Shown piece after piece: positions 35,401 to 47,700 of a DNA stretch of 64,000 nucleotides; position 1 is the first letter of the stretch, and each line of letters starts with the position of its first letter. This DNA is from Begonia masoniana (lineage: Eukaryota; Streptophyta; Magnoliopsida; Cucurbitales; Begoniaceae). The DNA lies in assembly GCA_022432975.1 (NCBI GenBank), contig CM039510.1:8272408-8336407 (forward strand). Direction: 5' to 3'. The notes below the pieces were generated by a model. That model ran no database searches. It worked only from the letters and a program-made list of their open reading frames with translations, and was not told where the DNA came from. Position numbers and translations under genes: made by a program.

Positions 35401-38400
35401 TTATGGAATTGTATGACACTAAAAATCTGTGTACCTTGATGTTTCCCACCAGAGCAAATGGGATTTGGGAAGCTGTCAAAGGAACTTATTCTAAGGTGAA
35501 TGTTATGCAACTTCTAGAGAGCCAAATCAATTATTTGGTAAAACTTATGCAAGGAGAAAATTTATAAATAAGGATAATCTTGATATGATGTGAGGTATTG
35601 TCAGTTTTGTGTTATTTTACCGAGAAGTTTTTTTGTGGAAGTTAGATGGTAGGAGGGGATATCATAAATGGGAAACAGATGTACAAAGGATGTTATATGA
35701 TGTTGTTAAAAAGGTGTGTTTGTAGATGATAGTTTCTACTAATAAATGTATTCTAAATTTAGAAGTGTAGAATTTCAGATTTATGATTAGATTGTAATAT
35801 CCAATTTTGTTTGTGTGAGCATTGTTTATTCAATATCGATTACTATCAAAATCTCACAATGAACTTCCATTTACGTGCAGTTCTTTTAAAACAATTCGTT
35901 GATTGAGAAATCACAGTTGAGTTTTTTTTTGCTTGATTAAACCATGATTTTGATCAAGTCATGACCCAAATTGTACGCCGACTTACCATGTAGTAATTAA
36001 GTTTTAGCCAACAAGGAGTGATGGGTGCTTTCCAAACCATTGAGAGTTCCGACAAGCTATCTAGACAAGCTATCTAACTATGTTCTAGATGGAGGATCTA
36101 AACAGTATACCAGTCATCAATATAATCACTCCAAAAGGGAATTTGACCAATCAATCTGACCACTTTAGGCACATATGGTACATCTGATGTCCATAAATGT
36201 TATATACTAAGAATTAAGGGATTGACTATCATTATTTGAATTTATTCTAAGATTAGGTATCTTAAGAAGAAATCCCTAACAAGATTAGAATGTCTACTTT
36301 ATTATTTTAAGTTAGAAAGAAATCACCTTTAGTTTTTTACCCAATTAGCAACAAGTCAAAATGGTTACTAAAATTTTTTTCCAGTCCTCCTTGGCAATAG
36401 CATTGACCATCATGGAAAATGACGAGAATGTTTTATCATAAAGAGAATCAGCATCATGTTGCGAAAAATCGTATACGCAAGTGCACGTGTCGCAAAAGTA
36501 ATAAAGTGTGTATTAAGTACGAGTGTCGATCCCACGAGGAATAATTATGTTAAATATTGAGTATCTAAATTTTAGTTTAATTTGAAAAGAAATAATAATT
36601 TTTGTGATTTAGATTTTAAAACTAAAATAATAATTCAAATAAAATTAAGCAGCAATTTAAATAAAAGATTTAAAAATAAAGAAGTAAGATTATATGATGA
36701 GAAAATCTAGGGTTTCGATTTCACTTAACTAATCCTATTTATCAGACCTAATTCAAATAGTTAAATCTTATTTCTATGTGTTGATGGCAATTTCACGAAA
36801 ATATTTATCAATCTCTCTCGAGCAAAGACAAACTTATTCAACTAACGAATTATTACCTCTCGGTCTCTAATCCTGAGAATTAATTGAATACATTAAGAAT
36901 GAGAAATTATACTACCACATGAACGCATTAGCTATCTCTAGCCTAACATCCTTTTCATGGCAAACTATTCAGTGCACGGTTAAATTCTCCGCTCTCGCAT
37001 CCCGAATCAACCCTAAAGTTCTTAGTTTTGGTGATCAATCAAACCTAAGCATTACGTTCAGAATAGATTACTCAACACAGAACAGAAACAGAAAATTAAC
37101 TAATTGAATTAAGAAAAATAAACAATCATAGAAAAGTTACGTCGAAACCCTAGAACAAACGTTTAGTTCATGCTAGAAAAATAAACAACAGTAATAATAA
37201 AGAGTTGCATAATTAAATAGTGAAATTAAAAAGAAAGGAAAAGAAAACTATGAAGAATGATCGCCCCTCCTCGTCGAAGAGTTCGCTCGGTGGTGCTCTC
37301 CGTCGCGGCCTCTAGATTTGCTCCGGATCCCTCTTTTAGGTCTGCTGCCTTAGGTTTTATAATTTTCTTTAAGCTGATCAATGGTTGAGATTAGATCTGT
37401 CTTCAATTGAACGGTTCAGATTAAAACACATCGTCTTTCCATATCTAGAGTGATAGGCGATCGATCTCTGATAAGTTACAGAAATCGATCGCGGCATCTC
37501 TTTGCTAAAGCTTGTGTAGTGATATGTGTAGCGATCGATCTCTGCATTTCATAGAGATCGATCGCTGCTGCCTTCAAATATGTGTGGCGATCGGTTTCTT
37601 TAATGTGCAGCGATCGGTTTGCTTTCTCTTCATGTACGGCGATCGATTTCTGTATTGTATAGAGATCGATCGCTGGCTGCTTTTCCATATGAATGGCGAT
37701 CGATTTCTGTTATTTGTAGCAATCGATCGCATGGATGGATGGAGTTCGATTTCCTCCTTTTTTTTCTTATCTTCAACTGTCTTTCTTCTTCAGCTTCTTT
37801 CTTTTTCCTGTTTTAATTAATTTGTCTGCACACTCACCAAATATATCAGAAGTTTCATAAACTTGAGTAAAACTCATTAATTCAAGTATTAAAAAGTACA
37901 ATAAAGTGTGTAAAATACACACTTATCACACCCCCAAACTTGAATGAAAGCTTGTCCTCAAGCGAACAACAATAAGCATAGAAATCTAACAAAGTTTATC
38001 CAGAATTTTCTAAAATTTTAAGTCTGCAAAATATTTAAAATTTCCATGGTAAAATTATCTAAATCACAGTTCGCAGTATTTTGTCTCAGCTTGATATTTG
38101 CATGCAAATAAACTATCTAAATAAATACTTTCAATACTACAATTCATGACATATCATTGAAAGAAACTAAATCAGAAATTCTTGTGTATGTATATCTGCT
38201 CAAACTCAATATCTTTTAACTGATAAATCTATAATTGTGTCTTTATGAGAAGGGAAATAAAAATAACTCTCAGGATCACTCACTCCACTCTTATTGTTCA
38301 TCAGTCTTGCCCATTATTCACTAATAACAAATATGAGTAAACAGAATAAAAGTCGATAGGTCTTTAATTAAGCTTGTAATGTAAGGCCAGGTTATAAGGT

Positions 38401-38674
38401 AGGAAATTTTTGGATTCAAACGAAACTCTAGAGCACAATCCATCCTTATGTCACCCTCACTTCTTACACTCACTTGAACTCTTTTCTAATAGTTAACTCA
38501 ATAATCCCCCCAAACTTGTCTCACTCTCTATTTTTTTCAAAACTAACTCCTTTGTCAATGTCAAACATAAATATAAATAATGATAAGAACAACAAATTAA
38601 ATAGCACATAAAAATTGTTCTACTAGTGAACAATTCAACTTTCTACTAACTTTGAATTTTTTTTTTTTTTTTTT

Positions 38675-38711
<37 letters not shown>

Positions 38712-41700
38712 CACAACTTTAATCACTGAAAATTATAAAAGAAGAATAAATAAAATCCCAAAATACTAACAACTTAGACAATTGACAAAAGAATTAGCTC
38801 TGATTCTCACCACTACTTTCTCCAACTCTCCCCATAATATGTACCCACAACCCTGTGCTCAATAAACAGGATAGTCAAAATAATTTCAGGGTAGGTTAAG
38901 TTAGGGTTGACAAAACAGTGATAAATAAAGGTTCAAATAGGAGACTAAGGGTGCCATTTAAATGACACAAATAGGGTATGTCAATAAAGGCTCAAACGGT
39001 CCAAAGATGGCCTAAGTCATTCTCTTATGTCTGCAAAAATCATAATTTATATTCATGAATGCAGGGCAAAACCAAGACAATTTAATCCTCACTAATCACT
39101 CACTAAATTTAAATGGAGTTCACTCCCTTTCAGTGTTTACACTCAAGCACTCCCTTACTGTGTTTAGGCTCTCGATCTCAAGACAACAATTTATGTCATT
39201 AACAGCTAAATTTAATCAAGCATGAGCATTTACATACAAACAAGTTTAACTTTCTAAGATTCAATCAATGCCAATGTCACAAATTATATCATCTCAGAAT
39301 CTATTCAGAAGTTAAAAACATGCAATGATCAACGGTGCAATCATCGACACTCTAAACAAATGAAGTGAATAATCATACCATAGAAGTTAAAATATGAAGC
39401 AGACTTACTGATTTAACCGTGTTTATACTTTCAATTAAAATTAAGAATAAAAATAAAAATAAAACTAATAGATCCAAATAATAAATCTCCCCCCAAACTT
39501 AAATAATACATGGTCCCCAATGTATCACATTAAACAAAACGAAAGAAAAAGGGAAGTAGTGTACCTCAATCCGAGTCGGACTCCTCATCCAATGTAGCAG
39601 CAGGTGGGTTAGCGAAAGGCCGCAGTAGATGCTCTGGAAAGTAGATGCTGCTCGCGACGCCGCGCCCTGATGAGCAGAGCGCGCCAAAAACATAGACAGG
39701 TCCAGAAAGCGCTGCTCCAGCCGGGTCTGTCGGGAGTGAAGCTGCTCAATCTGAACAGCCATCTGTGCAACCATATGTCCCACATCATTAAAGGTGTAAG
39801 CGGGGGGAGAGGGCACAGAGGATGAAGAAGCGCCCATGGTAGGTGGCATAGCAGGCTGACCCTCGTGACTGCGCTTAGTGCGGGCCTCGCGTCGCGCCTC
39901 CTCGTGCTGTGCACGCCGTCCTCGAGGGATAATATCAGGTGGAGGAGGAACGGCTGCTATGTCTGCGAGGTCATCAAAGCCTAACCCATTAGGGCGGGCA
40001 AACCCATGGGGCCAATCGGCTATCCTGACAATCTTGGATGAACCGTAAACCATTTGCTGTATCCAGGGTTCATCCGTAGAACTCATCGGGACATCAGCTG
40101 CGGCACATAACTGAGTGATAAGGACCGGATGGATATGTCCTCCCGTGTTCGATCCTCTACTACAGGTGAGAATGTTGTTGTAGATGAGATGGCCAACATC
40201 TACAGATCGACCGGTAAGAATACAATAGAGGAGCACGGCGCGGTCCTTTGTGAATTCTGTCTTCTGGGAGGTCGGCATTAAATTACCTCTGATGAACCGA
40301 CACCAAGCTTGGGCATAGCGGTTCAGACAGTTGGTGAACAAATGGAGTGGTTGAGGGGGCTGTCTCGCCGAGTAGATCCAAGTGGAGTCCCGATGCCCGA
40401 GCTCACTCAGAATCAGATCATAGTCTGGTTCAGTCATCACGGTGTGCAGCTCATCCGGGAAAGAATCTGCCAGACCGAACTTGGTGTTAATAACCGCAGC
40501 GGAGAAATCAACAACTCTGTTGCGGACTCTAACTGAACCAACCCTCCCTGCTGCCTTGAGGTTAGCATAGAATTCGCGGACCACGCTAATGTTGGCCTCA
40601 CCACCCATCACAGCTACTGACTCCCATCCTCTGCTCTGGAGCATGGCTAAAATGTCACCATCCTCTGAGGTGGGCCGAAACTGGATTTCACAAATGATAG
40701 CCTTGTCCTGGACCATAAAGTCCTGATAATAATTAGCCGCCAAGGGGTTTAGGAAGGAATGCTCCACAGGTGGGAAGGAGACGAGGCTGGTGGCAGCTCT
40801 GGCTCGTCTAGGTGGCATGTTGAAGACTAACAAAGTAGCTAACCTGTCATTGCACAGAAGAAGCAACAAATCCAACCCAGTAGACAAACATATGACAGTT
40901 TAGCACTAGGAGAAAAGCAATGAAGAAATGCGAAGAAGCTCAATGCATAAATATAAAGTAAACTTGATGCAGGCAATGCAATGAACAATTGATAGGCATA
41001 AATCATATCAGCAATACTACACTACACAATAATTGTTCTCATCCTCAAAATGAAGCAAGCGTGCAATAGATCTGGCAATTTCATGATCACAGCAAGCCAA
41101 CAGTTAATCGTATGCCAAAGAGAATTTACAGAAACTGACCAAACTGCAGCAATAATCCGAACCATCCTCCACAAATTATAATCAATGGTGCAAAATCAGG
41201 TGAAATTATTAAGCAGGTGAAACTATTTTTAAAAAAATCCCACAGGATAACCGGAAATAAATCAACGCCGAGAGCAATCGACAAAATGCAGAACATACCC
41301 AAATGCGAGGAAGAGAAAGAAGTAAGTCAGAGGCGTTTACCTGGCGTCGAGAAACAGATCGGGGTAGTGCGCGGCAGAACACAAGAGAAACGAGAGAGAG
41401 GAAAATGAGATGCAGCGATCGAGCGCAGTGGAGAAAAGAGAGGATCGCTGGTGAGGTCGCCGTGGAGAGAAAAACAGGGGTAGGGTTTTTGAATGAGAAA
41501 ATGAGGATTGTAAAAATTGATTGAGTGTTGGGTATAAAAATACCCAAGCCGCGATCGATTTCTATCTTTTCATAGAGATCGATCGCTGAATTATTTTTGT
41601 TTTTAAACGAAGCTGCGATCGATCTCTATGACTTACAGAGATCGATCGCTGTAACGATTTATATATTTATTTTATATATAATAATAAAATAAAATAAAAT

Positions 41701-44700
41701 AAAATAAAATACCTATATAAATAAGAAAAATAATAATAATAATAAAAGTGGTAGTCCTACAAACGCCCCCTTTCCCCCCTCCAAACTTAGTATAAGTATG
41801 GTCACTAACGTTGAATCAACTCCAAGAAGTGGGGGCACTCGATTATCTTAAGAAGACTCGGCTCGGTACTCCTCATCATCCTCATATAAGAGAATTAAGT
41901 GATCCATCTTCTGCTCGATGCGGCTGATGATATCTATTATTCTGTTCTGCTGGGTAGATATATTTGCCATTATGCGTTCCATCTCCGTGGTAGCGTACGC
42001 ATGCGATGACTGCGAGAAGGACGCTACAGTACCCGGTGTAGGTGGGATAGGAGAGAAATTAATAGATGTATTCCGTACCCAAACGTCAACACGCTCCTGC
42101 TGATGGTCATAATCGGTAAAATCATGTTCCATAGGATGAGCCCAACCATATACAGCAGGCCGGATCCATAACTCATCGGGGGTACTCATGTCCACCCCTG
42201 CAGCTGCACATAAACGCGTAATCAAGACAGGGTGGATGTGTGCGGACAACTGAGTTCGTCGGCAATATGATGCAATGTTCCAGTGAATTAGACGTCCGAT
42301 ATTGACCGAATGCTGGGTCAGGATGCAAAAGAGAAGAACCGCCCTATCATTGGTGAACTCGGTCGTGTGTGTGGTTGGTATCAGGTTTGTCTGAATAAAC
42401 CGGCACCATTCTTTCAAGTGTGCCCATACTATGCCGCTACCAGCCATATAACCAAGAATCATCTCATAATTAGGTCCCTCCCGTATCATATCCTCATACT
42501 CATCGTCAATAGGGGCCTCGAGTCCTAGGGCGGTGTTGATTACTTCTTCAGAAAAATCGACAGTCCGACCGCGTACCATGATCGGTCCAATATCACCGTA
42601 TGCCCTCAAATTGGCATAAAATTCACGTACCACACTAACATTGGCACCGCTTCCTAAATCTGCTAACGATCTCCAATTACGCTGCTCCAAAATATTCAAA
42701 ATATTACTTGCAGTGGCACCTGGTTGAACTTCAACTTCACAGATAATGGATTTGTCTTCCAGCATGAAATCCTGGAAATAGCTCTCAGCCAAGGCATTGA
42801 GGAAGGAATGGCGCACTGGGCTGGAGACGGAGAGGATAGAAGTCGGCTGTCTATTGGGCGCCATGAGGTAACAGTTGTTGAAAAATTATGGGAAGATAGA
42901 CAAATACACTGCCTTAAAACTTCGGGAGATTTTTGCAGAAAGAATTACGGCAAATTTCAGAAAAGGGGAGACGTGCAGGCTCGATGGTTAAGAAAGCTGG
43001 AGCTTTATAGATAAGAATCGGGGGCGAGGATCGAAAGCAATGGAATCTTTCGAGGTTTCCTTTTTGAAATTTTCACTTTCCATAGTCTGATATAGCGACG
43101 AATTTAGGAAACACGCCGCGGCTCACGATTTGGAAACTATTTAGCCGCGGCGAATGGCGATCGCTTCGGCGATCGCTATAGGCAGGGCTAAGTGATCGCT
43201 GCAAGAGTAGGCAGCAATCCTGAAGCGGTGATCGATCTTTACATTTTCCAATAGATCGATCGCTGTAGCTCCTTACGCGGCGATCGATTTCTATAACTTC
43301 AGAAATCGATCGCTGCCCCTTAATTGATCAAAGAATAATATATATATATATATATTTTTTTTTTTAGGGAATTATGTTTAAACTAAATTAAAAATTAAAA
43401 ATAAATATAAGAATAAGAATAATAAAATAGAAATAAAATAGAAAAATATGTTAATGGGTTACCTCCCACCAAGTGCTTAATTTACCGTCGTTAGCCTGAC
43501 GTTTGGCCGAATTTTATTCTTCGGGTACGAGTTGGGTGACGAACGAGTCACTGGGAATAGCACCGCCAAAATATGGCTTTACTCGTTGGCCGTTTACTTT
43601 GAATGTAGTGTCATCAGCTCCTCGTAATTCGACAGCCCCGTGAGAGAATACTTGTACCACCGTGAAGGGACCCGACCATCGTGACTTTAATTTTCCTGGA
43701 AACAATTTCAGTCGAGAATTAAATAGAAGTACCTGTTGTCCTGGTGAAAGATCTTTCTCGACGATGTGCTTGTCATGCCATGCCTTAGTCTTCTCCTTGT
43801 ATATTTTCGCGTTCTCATACGCATTGATTCGAAGTTCGTCAAGCTCATTAATTTGAAGGAGGCGTTTTTGACCTGTGGCTGTGAACTCAAAATTTAGCTT
43901 CTTCATTGCCCATAAGGCACGGTGTTCCAACTCAACTGGTAGATGACATGCTTTACCGAACACCAGCCTATATGGTGACATGCCAAGCGGAGTTTTGAAT
44001 GCGGTCCGGTATGCCCATAACGCATCATCCAACTTACTAGCCCAGTCTTTTCTAGAATTGGCAACTGTCTTCTCAAGAATCTTCTTCACCTCTCGATTGA
44101 GACTTCGGCCTGCCCATTTGATTGAGGATGGTATCCCAATGCCTTGCGGTGCTTGACCCCATATTTACTGAGTAAGGCGTCAAATTGTCTATTGCAGAAG
44201 TGAGTTCCCTCGTCACTAATGATAGCGCGAGGTGTTCCAAAGCGGGTGAAAATATTCTTCTTCAAAAATTTCAAGACTACCTTGCCATCGCTAGTTGGAG
44301 TGGCTATTGCTTCAACCCATTTAGAGACATAGTCCACCGCTAAAAGAATGTATTTGTTGTTGTATGACGATGGAAATGGTCCATAAAGTCAATGCCCCAT
44401 ACATCGAATAACTCAACCTCCAAGATATTTGTCAAAGGCATCTCATTACGGCGGGAGATATTTCCGGTCCGCTGACATCGATCACATTTTGAAACAAACG
44501 AATATGCATCTTTAAATAAAGTGGGCCAATAGAAGCCACATTGAAGTATCTTAGCTGCTGTTCGTTTGCCACCGAAATGTCCACCACATTCCATGGAATG
44601 ACAGTGTTTTAATACAGACTGTACTTCATCCTCCGGAATGCAACGTCTGATCACTTGGTCTGCACAATGTTTATATAAAATTGGCTCTTCCCAATAATAG

Positions 44701-47700
44701 CGATTGACATCGGCAAAGAATTTCTTCTTTTGGTAATGTGAAAAATCAGATGGTATGACCCTACTGGCAAGAAAATTCACGTAATCGGCATACCATGGTA
44801 ATATTTCGATTGCAATGATCTTTTCATCTGGAAATTCTTCAGCTATGTAAAAATCACTATCGGATACATGAGCTCGTGTTTCCAGTCGCGATAGGTGATC
44901 AGCTACCAAATTCTCTGTGCCCTTTTTGTCCTTGATGACAATGTCAAATTCTTGCAAAAGTAACACCCATCGAATCAGCCGCGGCTTGGCATCCTTCTTT
45001 TCCATCAAGTATTTAATGGCCGAATGATCCGTATAAACCGTGACTTTGTTTCCAATAACGTATGGGCGGAACTTGTCAAATGCGAAGACTACAGCTAGTA
45101 GTTCCTTCTCCGTGGTGGCATAATTAAGTTGGGCATCATTGAGAGTACGGCTGGCATAATAAATGGTATGGAAAACTTTATCCTTTCGCTGCCCTAAAAC
45201 TGCTCCTACTGCAAAGTCACTAGCATCGCTCATGATTTCAAAGGGTAGGTCCCAATCAGGTGCAACTATGATTGGTGCTGACACAAGTTTCTCCTTTAAC
45301 GCGTTAAACGCTGTAAGACACTCGACAGTGAAAACAAATGATGCTCCATTTTCCAATAGTTGACATAATGGCTTGGTAATCTTGGAAAAATCTTTGATGA
45401 ACCTTCGGTAGAATCCTGCATGCCCTAGAAAGCTCCGCACTCCTTTGACTGTCTTCGGCGGTGGCAACTTTTCGATAGCGACAATTTTAGCTCGGTCCAC
45501 TTCAATTCCTTGTGCTGAGATACGATGGCCTAATACAATTCCTTCTTTTACCATGAAGTGACATTTCTCCCAATTAAGCACTAGATTCGTTTCAACACAT
45601 CTTTCAAGCACCTTAGACAGATTATTTAAACATATTTCGAATGAAGATCCAAATACTGAAAAGTCATCCATGAAGACTTCTATGAATCGCTCCACCATAT
45701 CTGAGAAAATAGCCATCATGCATCTTTGAAAGGTGGCGGGTGCGTTGCATAACCCGAAAGGCATTCGGCGGAAGGCAAAAGTACCATATGGGCATGTAAA
45801 TGTGGTCTTTTCCTGATCGTCGGGGGCAATGGCAATCTGATTGTACCCGGAATATCCATCAAGGAAGCAGTAATATTTCGTGGCCGGCAAGTCTATCTAG
45901 CATCTGATCGATAAATGGCAGCGGAAAGTGATCCTTGCGTGTAGCCTTGTTCAACTTCCGATAATCAATACAAATTCTCCAACCAGTGACTGTTCTGGAG
46001 GCGATCAACTCATCATTTTCATTTTTGACCACTGTCATCCCACTTTTCTTTGGAACGCATTGTACTGGACTAACCCACGAGCTATCCGAAATTGGATAGA
46101 TAACTCCGGCGTCCAGCCACTTTAGAACTTCTTTTCGCACAACTTCTTTCATAGCTGGGTTTAAACGACGTTGATGCTCTATCGATGGTCGATGCTCGTC
46201 CTCCATTAAAATCCGATGCGTGCAGAAAGAAGAACTGATTCCTTTTATGTCTGACAGTGTCCAACCTATAGCCACTTTGTATGTCCGAAGTATATGCAAT
46301 AATTTCTCCTCCTCAGTCTTAGATAGATCATCTGCAATAATGACTGGAAGAGTGGAGTTGGCACCAATAAAAGCATATCGAAGGTGAGACGGTAGTGGTT
46401 TCAACTCCAGCATGGGTGGATTCTCAATAGAAGGCAAAACTCTCATCGTAGGCTCCCCCAAACTTTCAAAATACTTTCTTCGATTTGGCTCGAAGGAATC
46501 CATCCATGATATGTATTCTTGCGCAGAAGAGTCAAAATCGTAGGATACATCGTGGGTTAATAAAGCAACCTCGAGAGGGTCATTAGGCTGAAGAGAAATT
46601 TCGTCCACCGCAGCTTCTAGAGAGTCAACCCGAAATATGTCATCGCTGGCCTTCGGATATTTCATAGAGTTAAAGACATTAAATGTCACTTCCTCGTCTT
46701 GTAAGCGCAATTTTAGTTCTCCCCTCTGAACGTCAATCATGGCACCACCCGTAGCTAAGAATGGCCTACCCAGAATGATAGGTATGTCCCGATCCTCTTC
46801 CATGTCGAGAACCACAAAATCGGCTGGAAATATGAATTTGTCAACCTTAACCAACACATCTTCAATTATTCCTCTTGGGTGTTTGATCGATCGGTCAGCC
46901 ATTTGTAAAATTACCCTTGTTGGTTGAGCTTCACCCAGCTCAAGCCTTTGGAAAATAGAGAGAGGCATTAAATTTATACTGGCACCCAGATCACATAGTG
47001 CACGCTCGAAGATGTAATTCCCAATCTCGCATGGAACCGTAAAACTACCCGGATCTTTCAGCTTTTGTGGCAGTTTACGTTGAATTATTGCACTACATTC
47101 TTCAGAGAGTGCGATCGTACCACAGTCCTCTATTTTCCGTTTATGGGATAACACTTCTTTTAGAAATTTTGCATAAGTCGGCATTTGTTCAAGGGCTTCA
47201 GCAAATGGGATGTTGATGTGAAGCTGCTTGAACACTTTCAAAAATTTATCAAACTGTTTATCCAGCTTTGCATTTTTTAAGCGCTGTGGGAAAGGGACTT
47301 TGGGTAGGATCTCTTGTGGAATCTGAGGTGGAGTTTCCTTGAGCTTTTGATCCTTTGGTGTGGACTCGGATGATGACGAATGCACTCCGTCATGTGCGAC
47401 CACTTTCTTATTTTCTTTGGGGTCATTTTCAAGCACTGCTCCACTTCTAAGTGTGATGGCATTGCACTGGCCTCTAGGATTTACTTCAGTGGTACTGGGT
47501 AATGCGCCTTGAGGGCGACCATTTAATGCAGCTGCCATCTGGCCCATTTGAGTTTCTAAGCTTCGTATTTGAGCCGACTGGTTTTGCAGGGTTGTTCGTG
47601 TTTCAGCCATAAATTTGTTTGTGTTCCCCCATTTCAGCAATCATATTACTGGTGCGCTCTCCCATCTTGGCGATTAAATCTTCTAAATTAGATTTTCTTT

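Noticed and set aside
36919..37820. Short frames inside the LTRs (62, 70, 102 and 65 codons), identical in both copies
   Set aside because: Their identity reflects LTR identity. They overlap on opposite strands and cross the palindrome cluster.
39499..42864. Calling the accessory ORFs envelope proteins
   Set aside because: No signal peptide, no convincing membrane anchor and no cleavage motif are visible. The family resemblance does not establish an envelope role.
43157..43176. GCGATCGC as the cyanobacterial HIP1 octamer, hinting at contamination
   Set aside because: It lies inside a plant retrotransposon and belongs to the GCGATCGAT palindrome family of that element.
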